Positions 25,101 through 33,566 of a stretch of 33,760 bases of DNA are shown here, piece after piece; position 1 is the stretch's first letter, and every line of letters starts with the position of its first letter. Location: assembly GCA_019240125.1 (NCBI GenBank), contig JAFAYW010000044.1, forward strand, positions 1 through 33,760, read 5' to 3'. The notes under the pieces were generated by a model. That model was not told the DNA's origin, did not search any database, and was given only the letters and a program-made list of their open reading frames with translations. The translations under genes and the position numbers were made by a program. This DNA is from Alphaproteobacteria bacterium (lineage in GTDB: Bacteria > Pseudomonadota > Alphaproteobacteria > ATCC43930 > CGMCC-115725).

Positions 25101-26565
25101 CGGCGTGCCGGCGCAATCGCCGGCGGAGGCCCTCACTCCCCTCTATGCTGACCGGGTCCGGGTATACCCGCGTGCGGTGCGGGGGCCGGTGCGGCGGGCC
25201 AAGTGGATGATTTTAACGCTTTGCCTGGCGGTATATTACCTTGCTCCTTGGCTTCGATGGGACCGCGGCCCCGGCGAACCGCACCAGGCGTTGCTGCTCG
25301 ACATGGCGAACCGTCGCGGCTATTTCTTCGCCGTCGAGATCTGGCCGCAGGAGGTGTACTACCTCGCTGGCTTGATGATCCTGGCAGCAATCGCGCTGTT
25401 CTTCGTCACCAGCCTGTTCGGCCGCCTGTGGTGCGGTTACGCCTGCCCACAAACAGTGTGGACCGATCTTTTCCTGTGGGCCGAGCGGCTGCTCGAGGGC
25501 GACCGCGCCGTCCGGATGCAACGCGACCGGAGCGCCTGGACCCTCGGTAAATTAGCGCGCAAGGTCACGAAACACGCGATCTGGCTTGTCATCGCCGCGC
25601 TGACCGGCGGCGCCTGGGTCATGTATTTCTATGATGCGCCGACGCTGGTGTACGATCTAATCACGCTGAATCCGACACCGGGGGCGCTATTCTTCATTGG
25701 TCTCTTCACCGCGACGACTTACCTGCTGGCGGGCTGGGCGCGAGAGCAGGTCTGCACTTACATGTGTCCGTGGCCCCGCTTTCAATCGGCGATGGTAGAC
25801 CGCAATACGTTGACTGTCATGTACCGCGAATGGCGCGGTGAGCCGCGCGGCAAGATCGGCAAGGGCAAACTCCTTGAACCGCGCGGCGACTGCATCGATT
25901 GTCGTTCTTGTGTCGCGGTGTGCCCGACCGGCATCGATATCCGCGACGGACTGCAATTGCCGTGTATCGGCTGCGGCTTGTGCATCGATGCCTGCAACCA
26001 GGTGATGCACCGCATCGGTCGACCGACCGACCTGATCGCCTTCACCAGCCAGGCGATGCGCGAAAGTAAAGGCACGACTGTTCGCGACTTCACGGGCGCT
26101 GTGCGCACCGCGCTCCTGCGGCCGCGCACCATCGTCTATTCAGCGATCCTGCTGCTGGGCGCGGTTGGCATGCTATGGACGCTTCTGTCACGCAGCACAT
26201 ACGATCTGACCGTGCTTGCCGATCGAGCCCCGCTTTTTGTGCGCTTGTCGGACGGGTCGTTGCGCAACGCTTATACAGTGAAGATCTTAAACAAATCGGC
26301 GCATGAGCGTGATTTTGCGCTGAGCGTCACCGGCATGCCGGGTACAACCATGACAATTGTCGAACAGGAAGGCCGGTCGGTGGACGCACGGGACGGTGTG
26401 ACATTACCGGTAAAGCCAGACAGCGTCGGCACCTTCCGCATGCTGCTGCATGCGCCGGGCGGCGCGGTGCGCGGCGGGGTGCCGCTTGAGGTGGTGGCGC
26501 ATCCGCTCGATGGCGGAGAGCGCGCGGTGACACATGCGACCGAATTCCACGGACCGGCGGGTTGA
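25078..26565 (+). CDS. ccoG: cbb3 oxidase assembly protein CcoG (polyferredoxin/RdxA type)
   Basis: A 495-residue inner-membrane iron-sulfur protein, reported to reduce Cu(II) to Cu(I) for oxidase assembly. There are about five helices, with 'GRLWCGYACPQTVWTDLF' in the FixG/NapH style, and two 4Fe-4S motifs: 'CIDCRSCVAVCPTGID' (Cys272, 275, 278, 282) and 'CIGCGLCIDACN' (Cys296, 299, 302, 306). The C-terminal periplasmic part is an Ig-like domain ('LRNAYTVKILNKSAHERDF'). Start is ATG 25078, overlapping ccoP; GTG 25105 in the same frame is an alternative. Confidence 0.95.
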   Translation: MHSAAANSGVPAQSPAEALTPLYADRVRVYPRAVRGPVRRAKWMILTLCLAVYYLAPWLRWDRGPGEPHQALLLDMANRRGYFFAVEIWPQEVYYLAGLMILAAIALFFVTSLFGRLWCGYACPQTVWTDLFLWAERLLEGDRAVRMQRDRSAWTLGKLARKVTKHAIWLVIAALTGGAWVMYFYDAPTLVYDLITLNPTPGALFFIGLFTATTYLLAGWAREQVCTYMCPWPRFQSAMVDRNTLTVMYREWRGEPRGKIGKGKLLEPRGDCIDCRSCVAVCPTGIDIRDGLQLPCIGCGLCIDACNQVMHRIGRPTDLIAFTSQAMRESKGTTVRDFTGAVRTALLRPRTIVYSAILLLGAVGMLWTLLSRSTYDLTVLADRAPLFVRLSDGSLRNAYTVKILNKSAHERDFALSVTGMPGTTMTIVEQEGRSVDARDGVTLPVKPDSVGTFRMLLHAPGGAVRGGVPLEVVAHPLDGGERAVTHATEFHGPAG

Positions 26566-26567
26566 CC

Positions 26568-27044
26568 ATGACAACGCAACGGCGCTCGCTGATCCCATTC
26601 GTGTTTCCGCTGGCCATGCTGCCGGTCTTCGCGGCTAACGGCACGCTGATCTACCTCGCCCTGCATTCCAAGCCGGCACTGGTGTCGGAACATCCATACG
26701 AAGACGGCCGCGCCTATAATCATGAGTTGGAGGCCGCTGACGCGCAAGCGGCGCTCGGCTGGACGGCAACCCTCAACGCGCCGCTCCGCCCTGGCACCCC
26801 CGGCCCGATCGCCCTCGACATGTCCGACAAGACTGGCGCGCCGGTACAGGGACTGCAGGTCGCACTCCGCATCTGGCGGCCTGTAGGCAGGCTTGGCGAT
26901 ATTCGAGTGCTCCTCACCGAAACGGCACCGGGCCGCTATACCGGCTTGGTGACATTGCCGGCGGCCGGGCAGTGGCAGTTCGACTTCATGGCGCGGCGAG
27001 GCGAACGGGAATTTGCCTACGCGCGGCGCCTTAGCGTGCCGTGA
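26568..27044 (+). CDS. ccoH: cbb3 oxidase assembly protein CcoH (FixH)
   Basis: A 158-residue membrane-anchored protein: one N-terminal helix ('PFVFPLAMLPVFAANGTLIY') and a periplasmic domain with the FixH pattern 'YEDGRAYNHELEAADAQAALGW', read in two parts, and 'PGRYTGLVTLPAAGQWQFDF' in the beta domain. CcoH is needed for stable assembly of the cbb3 complex and interacts with CcoN. The ATG at 26568 is just after the ccoG stop; an in-frame TTG at 26562 is less likely. Confidence 0.93.
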   Translation: MTTQRRSLIPFVFPLAMLPVFAANGTLIYLALHSKPALVSEHPYEDGRAYNHELEAADAQAALGWTATLNAPLRPGTPGPIALDMSDKTGAPVQGLQVALRIWRPVGRLGDIRVLLTETAPGRYTGLVTLPAAGQWQFDFMARRGEREFAYARRLSVP

Positions 27045-27050
27045 CCGGGC

Positions 27051-29429
27051 ATGATACCGGCGCCCTCGCCCGACCCTGGGCAAGCCACTGCCGCGGGTGC
27101 TGAGTGTGTGCATTGCGGCGCGCGGATTTCGGGTAGCGGACGCTTCTGCTGCTCGGGCTGTGCTGCCGCGTATGAGCTGGTGAACCGGCTTGGCCTTGCG
27201 CGCTACTACGATAGCCGCGCCGCCGCGGTCGTGCCGCCGCGAACCGATCCAGAAACGGCCCCTCAAGACCTCACCCCCTATATCCGGCAGGAAGCCGATG
27301 GCAGCCTGTCGCTCGCCGCTGTGGTCGAGGGCGTGCGCTGTGCCGCCTGTCTGTGGCTGATCGAGAGCGCGCTGGCGGCGCAGGATGATGTTATTTCGGG
27401 GCGCCTTGCCGTGTCGACAGGGCGGCTGAGTCTGAAATGGCGCGGCTCGCGCGAACGCGGCGGCGCGTTGCTGGCGCTTGTTTGTCGCCTCGGTTATCGC
27501 GTGCAGCCCTGCGATCCCGCGCGTTTCGCAATGGCCGGAGACGGCGAAGAGCGGCGATTGCTGCGCGCGATGGCGGTGGCAGGGTTTGCCGCCGCTAATA
27601 TCATGCTGTTGTCGGTCGCGGTGTGGTCGGGTAGCGCCGGCGGCGAGATGGGTAACGCTACTCGCGATCTGTTGCACTGGGTGTCGGCGCTGATCGCGCT
27701 GCCCGCTGTGGCGTATGCCGGGCAGCCTTTCTTCGCCTCGGCCTTTGCCGCGCTCCGGGCCGGGCGCAGCAACATGGATGTGCCAATCTCGGTCGGGATC
27801 GTGCTCGCCACCGGGATGAGCGTGCTCGCGACGTTGCATTCCGACGTGCATGCTTATTTTGATTCGGCGGCGACTTTGCTGTTTCTGTTGCTGATCGGGC
27901 GTTACCTCGAACGCCGCGCCCGTGGACGGGCGCGTAGTGCGGCGGCGACACTGCTGGCCATCGATGTCGCGCCGGTTACCCGCGTGACAGAGGCTGGCAT
28001 GACCGCCCGCGTGATGCCGGCGAGCCTTGCAATTGGGGACGAGATCCTGGTCGCCGCAGGTGAGCGCATCGGCGCCGATGGCGCTATCGTATCCGGCAGT
28101 TCGACCGTCGATCGCAGTTTGATCGACGGCGAAACCATGCCGGCACCCGTCAGCGCCGGGACAGCCGTCAATGCGGGCATGACAAATATTGCGGCGCCGC
28201 TGCGCATCCGTGTAACCGCGACTGGCACCGGCACCTATCTTGGCGAGATCGTCCGGTTGATGGAGGCCGCCGAGCACGGCCGCAGCGGCTATACCGTGCT
28301 CGCGGATCGTGTCGCGCGGTTTTACGCGCCGGCGGGGCATTTGCTGGCCCTGATCACCTTCGTTTCCTGGCTGGCGCTTGGCCGCGGCTGGCAGGCATCG
28401 CTGGCAAGCGCGGTTGCGGTGCTGATTATCACTTGTCCCTGCGCGTTGGGCCTGGCGGTACCAGCGGTGCAGGTGATCGCGGCCGGGCGGCTGATGCGGC
28501 GCGGCATTCTTCTCAAAACCGCGACCGCGTTGGAGCGGCTGGCGGCGGTTGACACCGTGGCGTTCGACAAGACCGGCACGCTGACGCTCGGCCATCCCAC
28601 CTTGATCGGGCCAGTCGATAACGACGCGCTGGAGCTGGCGTCGGCCCTCGCGGCGGCGTCACGACATCCACTCAGCCGGGCATTGCGAGCAAGACGCCCC
28701 GATGTCCCGGTGGCCGAGGGTGTCGCCGAACACCCCGGCGAAGGGCTGTCGTGGAACGGTCCGTATGGCGAGGTTCGGCTCGGCAGCCGCCATTTCTGCG
28801 CCGTCCCGGGCGAGGAACACGACGACCACCTCGAATTGTGGCTGACGCGGCCTGACGCCGCGCCGCTGCGGTTTCATTTTGCCGATGAGTTGCGACCCGA
28901 CGCCGGCGCGGTGGTGAGGACGCTGCGCCGCGCCGGCAAGCGCGTGCTCATGCTGTCGGGCGATCGCAGCGCGGCGGTGCAGCACGTCGCGGACAATATT
29001 GGAATCGCGGAATGGTCGGCGCGGCTCACGCCGGTCGATAAGACCAGGCGCCTGGCGTTGCAGGCGGCTGCGGGGAGGCGCGTGCTGATGGTCGGCGACG
29101 GGCTTAACGATGCGCCCGCGCTTGCCGCCGCGAGCGTCTCGATGTCGCCGTCGAGCGGCTCCGATATCAGCCAGAATGCTGCCGATATCGTGTTCCGCGG
29201 CGACTCCCTCACGCCGGTGACCGAGACGCTGGCGGTGGCCCGCCACAGCCGCATGCTGGTGCACGAGAACCTGATTTTCGCGGTCGCCTACAACGCGGTC
29301 GCCGTGCCGCTGGCGATGGCCGGTTGCGTGACGCCGCTGATTGCCGCCGTGGCGATGTCGTCGTCGTCACTGATCGTGATCCTCAACGCCTTGCGTCTGC
29401 GATTGCTGCCAATCGAGGCACGGTTATGA
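27051..29429 (+). CDS. ccoI: Copper-transporting P-type ATPase CcoI (FixI)
   Basis: A 792-residue P1B-type ATPase that exports Cu+ to the periplasmic side for insertion into the oxidase. The N-terminus has a Cys-rich region, 'CVHCGARI' and 'RFCCSGCAAAYELV', typical of CcoI/FixI, then a metal-binding fold with 'VRCAACLWLIES'. The actuator loop reads 'LIDGETMPAPV', the membrane copper site is 'CPC' (Cys462-Cys464), the phosphorylation site 'DKTGTLT' begins at Asp506, the nucleotide-binding motif is 'SRHPLSRAL', and the hinge is 'MVGDGLNDAPALAAA'. The stop overlaps ccoS (ATGA). Confidence 0.95.
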   Translation: MIPAPSPDPGQATAAGAECVHCGARISGSGRFCCSGCAAAYELVNRLGLARYYDSRAAAVVPPRTDPETAPQDLTPYIRQEADGSLSLAAVVEGVRCAACLWLIESALAAQDDVISGRLAVSTGRLSLKWRGSRERGGALLALVCRLGYRVQPCDPARFAMAGDGEERRLLRAMAVAGFAAANIMLLSVAVWSGSAGGEMGNATRDLLHWVSALIALPAVAYAGQPFFASAFAALRAGRSNMDVPISVGIVLATGMSVLATLHSDVHAYFDSAATLLFLLLIGRYLERRARGRARSAAATLLAIDVAPVTRVTEAGMTARVMPASLAIGDEILVAAGERIGADGAIVSGSSTVDRSLIDGETMPAPVSAGTAVNAGMTNIAAPLRIRVTATGTGTYLGEIVRLMEAAEHGRSGYTVLADRVARFYAPAGHLLALITFVSWLALGRGWQASLASAVAVLIITCPCALGLAVPAVQVIAAGRLMRRGILLKTATALERLAAVDTVAFDKTGTLTLGHPTLIGPVDNDALELASALAAASRHPLSRALRARRPDVPVAEGVAEHPGEGLSWNGPYGEVRLGSRHFCAVPGEEHDDHLELWLTRPDAAPLRFHFADELRPDAGAVVRTLRRAGKRVLMLSGDRSAAVQHVADNIGIAEWSARLTPVDKTRRLALQAAAGRRVLMVGDGLNDAPALAAASVSMSPSSGSDISQNAADIVFRGDSLTPVTETLAVARHSRMLVHENLIFAVAYNAVAVPLAMAGCVTPLIAAVAMSSSSLIVILNALRLRLLPIEARL

Positions 29430-29602
29430 CCGCTTTGCTTTATCTGATCCCGGCGGCGCTGTTCCTCGGACTCCTCGGCCTTGCCGCCTTTGCCTGGGCC
29501 TTGCGCTCCGGCCAATACGACGATCTGGACGGCGCCGCTGCGCGCATCCTGTTCGACGACCCCGCCATCCCCCCGCAACGCAATCAACGGAGAGCCCGAT
29601 GA
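29426..29602 (+). CDS. ccoS: cbb3 oxidase maturation protein CcoS
   Basis: A 58-residue single-helix protein. 'ALLYLIPAALFLGLLGLAAF' is followed by the CcoS signature 'RSGQYDDLDGAAARILFDD'. CcoS is needed for insertion of cofactors into cbb3 oxidase. The ATG at 29426 overlaps the ccoI stop; the frame continues upstream to 29324 only as a shadow of ccoI. Confidence 0.93.
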   Translation: MTALLYLIPAALFLGLLGLAAFAWALRSGQYDDLDGAAARILFDDPAIPPQRNQRRAR

Positions 29603-29789
29603 GTGCCGTGATTATCGCCACCTTGTTATCGATCCTCGGCCTGTTTGGCCTCTTCCTGGCGAGTGGCGCAATCGATAATGGCATGTTCCATTTCGGCTTG
29701 CGCTGTTTGGCTTTGCGTGCTTTTTCGACGTCTGGATAGTCAAGACCCATTTTGACGCTATCGAACGCCGCGCTCGGCAGCCGGTCTAG
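29599..29789 (+). pseudogene. Small membrane protein at end of cco operon, apparently frameshifted
   Basis: An ATG at 29599 overlaps the ccoS stop (ATGA). The frame reads 'MSAVIIATLLSILGLFGLFL' and 'DNGMFHFGLR', then degenerates ('CLALRAFSTSG') and stops at 29739. In another frame the sequence continues sensibly as 'LFGFACFFDVWIVKTHFDA' and 'IERRARQPV' to a stop at 29787-29789. One missing base near 29703 ('CGCTGTTTGG') would join them into a 63-residue two-helix protein. This may be a real mutation, a sequencing error or, less likely, programmed frameshifting. I do not recognise the family, but its position suggests a link to oxidase assembly. Confidence 0.6.
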
Positions 29790-29807
29790 CCGACCAGCCT
29801 TATCGCC

Positions 29808-30710
29808 TCACAACAGGTCCGCGACGGCGTTCCAGTAGCGCCTGATCGCAGCGAGGTGGTCGGCCGGCGTGCGCCCCTCGATACGCCTCAGATGGCCGCG
29901 CCCGGAATACGTCACCAGCGTGATGTGGCTGACACCGCAGGATTTCCAGAACCGCGCGGTCTCACGCCACTCCGCCTCCGCGCCGATGCCTGCGGTCACC
30001 CGTGTATCGATGCCGATTGTCGCCGGGTCGCGTCCGGCGGCCTCGGCCATATGGCGCAATCGATCGATCGCGGCCCGCGCTTCATCCCCCGGCCCATAGG
30101 CCATCGGAAACCAGCCGTCGCCCATCTCGACGACACGGCGCATCGTCACCTCGGCGTGGCCGCCAAACCAGACCGGGATCATGCGACGCGGCGGCAGCGG
30201 GTTGATGCCGGCATCGTCAATCGTATGCCATCTGCCCTTGAAAGTGACGTGCGGCTCGGCCCACAAGGCCTGCATCACCTTGACCTGCTCTTCCGAGCGG
30301 CGGCCGCGATCGTGGAAATTCTCGTTGAGGCCGGTGAACTCGACCTCGTTCCAGCCGACCCCGACACCCAGCCGCAACCGGCCGCCGCACAGCACATCGA
30401 CCGACGCCGCCTGCTTCGCCACCAGTACCGCCTGGCGCTGCGCCAGGATCAGCACCTGCGTCGAAAACTCGACCGCTTTGGTGCAGCCGGCGAGAAAGCT
30501 GAACAGCGCGAAGGGGTCGTGGAACAGATCGGCCGAGGTGTTGCGGTCGCCCCAATCCGGACGGCTCGCGACATTCACCCCGAGCACGTGATCGGGCACC
30601 GACAAATCCTGGTAGCCGATCTCCTCGGCCGCCTGGGCAAAGTCGCGGAGGGCGACGGGATCACCTCCGAGAGCCGCATCAATCTCCGGTATCGCGACGC
30701 CTAGTTTCAC
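29808..30710 (-). CDS. LLM class oxidoreductase, probably F420-dependent-type branch
   Basis: A 300-residue luciferase-like TIM-barrel oxidoreductase. It shows 'MKLGVAIPE' as first strand, 'AAEEIGYQDLSVPDHVLG', 'FSTQVLILAQRQAVLVAKQA', 'SVDVLCGGRLRLGVGVGWN', 'GLNENFHDRGRRSEEQV' and 'PVWFGGHAEVTMRRVVEMGDG' in adjoining parts, all typical of the branch usually annotated as F420-dependent. Cofactor use (F420 or FMN) cannot be settled from sequence. The start is GTG 30710 with 'AGGAGA' just upstream. It lies 36 bases downstream of the alpha/beta hydrolase in the same direction, so the two are likely one operon. It is only distantly similar to the LLM protein at 19690. Confidence 0.88.
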   Translation of the reverse strand: MKLGVAIPEIDAALGGDPVALRDFAQAAEEIGYQDLSVPDHVLGVNVASRPDWGDRNTSADLFHDPFALFSFLAGCTKAVEFSTQVLILAQRQAVLVAKQAASVDVLCGGRLRLGVGVGWNEVEFTGLNENFHDRGRRSEEQVKVMQALWAEPHVTFKGRWHTIDDAGINPLPPRRMIPVWFGGHAEVTMRRVVEMGDGWFPMAYGPGDEARAAIDRLRHMAEAAGRDPATIGIDTRVTAGIGAEAEWRETARFWKSCGVSHITLVTYSGRGHLRRIEGRTPADHLAAIRRYWNAVADLL

Positions 30711-30746
30711 ATCCGTCTCCTTTGCCGCTCACTTGGGAACCCGCGG

Positions 30747-31562
30747 TCAGAGGCTCTGCCAGAACTCCGCGGCGAGGCGGGCGCAGCGTTCCGGCTGCAA
30801 CAGGTTGACGCCGTGCCCGACACCGGCGATCGAGGCGACGCGACCATCGGGCAACGAGTTGGCAAAAGTCTGCTGCTGCGCCGAGGCGATTGGGCTCTTG
30901 TCGCCGCTCAGCAAGAGCACCGGCACCTTGATCTTCGGCAGCAACGGCTCGGTGTTCACTTCCTCGAAGCAATCATGCATCGCCGCGGCGTAATCCGGCT
31001 TGGTACGGTCCATCTCGCGCACCACCCAGTCGCACAATTCCGGCGTCGCGTGGTTCATGTCGAGGCGGTAGCCGAGCGTCCGGCGGCACCATTCGCCGAC
31101 CCCGTGCTTGCGCATCGCGTCGGACGCGGTCGCCTGGTCGAGTGCATAGGTGCGTTTGATCTGGTCGAGGATGCGGGTAGGCGTATTGCACAGCACCAGG
31201 CTGGCGATGCGCTCCGGATGGGCGGCGGCGAGCAATAGCCCGATAATGCCGCCCGAGGACTCGCCGACCCAATGCACCCGCTCCAATTTCAGCGCATCAA
31301 GCACCGCCATGATCTGCGCGCCGATCGTCTCGGGGGTATAGCGGTAGCCGGCGGGCGGCGCGTCCGACAAGCCGCAACCCAACAGGTCGGGGCGGTACAC
31401 CCGCCGCGTCTCGGCAGCGGTCGGCACCCAGCGGTTCCAGAACAGCGCGTTGCGGGCAAAGCCGTGCATCATGAGCACCGGCGTCGAGGCGTCCCACGGC
31501 CAAAGAAAATCATCGACAAAGCAATGCACCGAGGCGCCTTGGCCAACCGGAATTCGCGGCAT
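30747..31562 (-). CDS. Alpha/beta hydrolase
   Basis: A 271-residue alpha/beta-hydrolase-fold enzyme without a signal peptide. The oxyanion-hole motif is 'MMHGFARNALFW', the nucleophile elbow 'GESSGG' has Ser102, the acid is probably Asp221 in 'LLLSGDKSPI', and the base is His250 in 'GVGHGVN'. 'RVYRPDLLGCGLSD' after strand 4 is typical of the haloperoxidase/esterase and ring-cleavage hydrolase group. Substrate is unknown. An 'AAGGGAGGA' site precedes the ATG. It is the first gene of a pair with the LLM oxidoreductase, and a candidate operator lies upstream at 31605-31634. Confidence 0.92.
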   Translation of the reverse strand: MPRIPVGQGASVHCFVDDFLWPWDASTPVLMMHGFARNALFWNRWVPTAAETRRVYRPDLLGCGLSDAPPAGYRYTPETIGAQIMAVLDALKLERVHWVGESSGGIIGLLLAAAHPERIASLVLCNTPTRILDQIKRTYALDQATASDAMRKHGVGEWCRRTLGYRLDMNHATPELCDWVVREMDRTKPDYAAAMHDCFEEVNTEPLLPKIKVPVLLLSGDKSPIASAQQQTFANSLPDGRVASIAGVGHGVNLLQPERCARLAAEFWQSL

Positions 31563-31604
31563 GCGGTCCTCCCTTCCGATACAACTCCCGATTGATGCTG
31601 TTCA

Positions 31605-31634
31605 GATCACCACCTGATAGACCAGGTGAAGATC
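31605..31634. promoter_or_regulatory. Candidate operator upstream of the hydrolase/LLM pair
   Basis: Arms GATCACCACCTG (31605-31616) and CAGGTGAAGATC (31623-31634) are inverted with 10 of 12 matches around a 6-base spacer. The site lies 42-72 bases before the hydrolase start on the minus strand, a position suited to repression by a dimeric regulator of TetR or GntR type. No regulator gene is adjacent. Confidence 0.45.
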
Positions 31635-31679
31635 AGGTAGATTTCGCCTTTAACGCGATTTAGCCGAACCATTCACCAT

Positions 31680-31758
31680 GTCGTCCCTGCGCAGGCAGGG
31701 ACCCACCGTCGGGCTGATGAGTTGTTGCGCAGTGGGTCCCTGCCTGCGCAGGGACGAC
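31680..31758. repeat. REP/MITE-like palindromic repeat, copy 2
   Basis: Two 27-base arms (31680-31706 and 31732-31758) are perfect reverse complements around a 25-base spacer. They share the 'GTCGTCCCTGCG' and 'GGGACCCAC' ends with the copy at 8553-8688, while the arm centres differ. It lies in the 321-base noncoding gap 31563-31883, between the end of the dioxygenase gene and the promoter side of the hydrolase gene. The rest of that gap holds the operator-like palindrome and no gene that I can see. Confidence 0.88.
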
Positions 31759-31883
31759 GATGAGTTTTTCAGCGCACACCGAACACCTCGCATTACGTGT
31801 CGCATCCGCTCAGATGCAACCTCGCTTGAGGTTAGCTGAAAGAGAACAAAGAGGCAACTAAATGAGTGCCGCCGGCCAGTACT

Positions 31884-32678
31884 TCACGCCGCTTTTACGA
31901 CACCTGTGTCGTCCTCAATCGGCAGCGGGAACCAGTTGCGCGACACGACCCAATCCGGCCGCGGGTGTTCGCCGAGCACCGGCCGATTGGCGACCGCGTT
32001 GCACGACACGTAGATGTGCCAGCGGTCTTCGCTCGACAGGTTGTGCCCCGAGGCGTGCGGCACGTTGCAGTGGAACAGCACGCCGGTGCCCGCCTTGCCG
32101 GTCACCGCGACGGGCGGCGGTGACGAGCGCAGCACCTCGATCATCTTTTCCTTGGGGATCGTCCAGAGTTTGTAGCCGGTGGAGGCGTCGTACACAGATT
32201 CCAGCAGGCCGAGCTTGTGGCTGCCGGGGATGATGTAGAGGCCACCGCTGAACTCTGACGTGTCGTTCAGCATCACGTTGAAGGTCGCCATGTTCGGTGT
32301 CGGGCAGCCATCCTTGCTCCAGGAATTATAGTCCTGGTGCCACATCCAGATGGTGCCCTCGATCGCCGGCTTGGCATTGATCTTGGTGTGATAGACATAG
32401 GCGTCGCCGCCCAGCACCTGCTGCACCGGCCGCAACACGCGCGGGGTGCGCACCAGCGCACGGAACGGCGCCGAGCGCGTTGCGCCATCTTCCTCATGCA
32501 CCCGGAAGATGCTTTTGACGCCGCCAGTGTGCTCGCGGAACACCTCCTCCGCCTCAAGCTGCGCCAGCCGCCCGACCTCCTGCCGCAACACCGCAACCTC
32601 GGCCGGGCTGAACAGATCAGGGAAGATCAGGAACCCGTCCCGATCGAATTGCGCCATCTGCGCCGCCGTCAATTCCAT
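31884..32678 (-). CDS. Phytanoyl-CoA dioxygenase (PhyH) family protein
   Basis: A 264-residue Fe(II)/2-oxoglutarate-dependent oxygenase of the PhyH family. The N-terminus 'MAQFDRDGFLIFPDLFSPAE' is a family hallmark. The iron triad is His114 and Asp116 ('MWHQDYNSW') with the distal His208 ('NVPHASGHN'); Arg219 ('SEDRWHIYVSCNA') would bind 2-oxoglutarate. 'FSGGLYIIPGSHKLG' is also typical. Some features recall ectoine hydroxylase EctD, but no ectoine genes are nearby, so the substrate is unknown. Start 32678 is preferred because 'GAGGG' lies 4 bases upstream; the frame extends to 32711. Confidence 0.9.
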   Translation of the reverse strand: MELTAAQMAQFDRDGFLIFPDLFSPAEVAVLRQEVGRLAQLEAEEVFREHTGGVKSIFRVHEEDGATRSAPFRALVRTPRVLRPVQQVLGGDAYVYHTKINAKPAIEGTIWMWHQDYNSWSKDGCPTPNMATFNVMLNDTSEFSGGLYIIPGSHKLGLLESVYDASTGYKLWTIPKEKMIEVLRSSPPPVAVTGKAGTGVLFHCNVPHASGHNLSSEDRWHIYVSCNAVANRPVLGEHPRPDWVVSRNWFPLPIEDDTGVVKAA

Positions 32679-32722
32679 CGCACCCTCGATTAAGCTACGA
32701 GATGGCATCATTGCTCCGCGGC

Positions 32723-33316
32723 TTAAGGCTGTCGAATGTTTCGATAGCTCGATGGCGCGGTTGCGCCCCCGCGGTGGCCATTATCGAGTGCAATGAGGAC
32801 GGTGCCGGAAACCAAAATCAACACGACAAATCCTATCCACCCAACATTTACCCGAGTAAATTTCATGTTATAGGAATAATTGTGAACTCTCCTCAAATTT
32901 ACGTTAAGAGCAACCCTATTGGCGATGGCTACAATCGCGATACCGATCATCGAGAACGCTATAAACGCGATGGTCGCGGCGGCATCTTCTTCGCGAGATG
33001 CCCGACCTATCGAAACCGCAATTTCATCAAGTATTAACAGCGCGGCAAGGAATTGCAGTAACCCGCGTCGAACCGCGATGCCGCACGCTTTGGCTTCGGT
33101 CGCGATTTGGGAGAATAAAGGGTATATCCAAAATATGTTGAAAACCGTTCTCCATAGGGGTGATATGGATCGGCTGCTTCTCAGGGAAATGAAATGCCAG
33201 TTCTGATAAAACCAATACAGCACGTACCAACCTAACGTAAACAGAGACATGATAACTAGTTTGGTTGATGACGCTGTAAAGAAATAACCTATTTCAACAT
33301 CATCCTGATCGCTCAT
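32723..33316 (-). CDS. Hypothetical membrane protein, AT-richer than its neighbours
   Basis: A 197-residue protein with four or five hydrophobic segments. The opening 'FFTASSTKLVIMSLFTLGWY' followed by 'VLYWFYQNWHFI' resembles a group of uncharacterised bacterial membrane proteins that begin with a 'TKLxxLS..T.GLYxxYWFYKNW' pattern. No catalytic motif is visible. Base composition here is clearly more AT-rich than in the rest of the window, which hints at recent acquisition. It ends 44 bases before the dioxygenase start in the same direction. A role cannot be assigned. Confidence 0.75.
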   Translation of the reverse strand: MSDQDDVEIGYFFTASSTKLVIMSLFTLGWYVLYWFYQNWHFISLRSSRSISPLWRTVFNIFWIYPLFSQIATEAKACGIAVRRGLLQFLAALLILDEIAVSIGRASREEDAAATIAFIAFSMIGIAIVAIANRVALNVNLRRVHNYSYNMKFTRVNVGWIGFVVLILVSGTVLIALDNGHRGGATAPSSYRNIRQP

Positions 33317-33566
33317 TTTGGCTCCATGGAGTTTCTAGGTTTCCCGGCCGCAGCCTGTAATCTCGTTCTCGACCACAATGCAGCGTCGCACTTCCAACCG
33401 CCATCGTCGGGCCTGAGGGTCAGTGTTTGTCAAACGCACGCTTGGTGTCCATTTCGAAGCCGGCCGCTTAAGCTGATTGATCGTGGCGGACCTCGCGGAG
33501 CGGAGACGTCAGTGCGCACCCGACGGAAATTGCTGCTTATGGTGTCCCAACGACCCCCGATTGCTA

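Noticed and set aside
26271..28595. A 774-codon open frame on the minus strand opposite ccoG, ccoH and ccoI
   Set aside because: It is low-complexity and rich in Arg, His and Gln, has no recognisable domain, and lies opposite three well-identified genes. High GC content produces such antisense frames.
31588..31608. A possible FNR-like site, 'TTGAT...ATCA', before the hydrolase gene
   Set aside because: The half-sites are separated by nine bases in place of four and the second half is incomplete.
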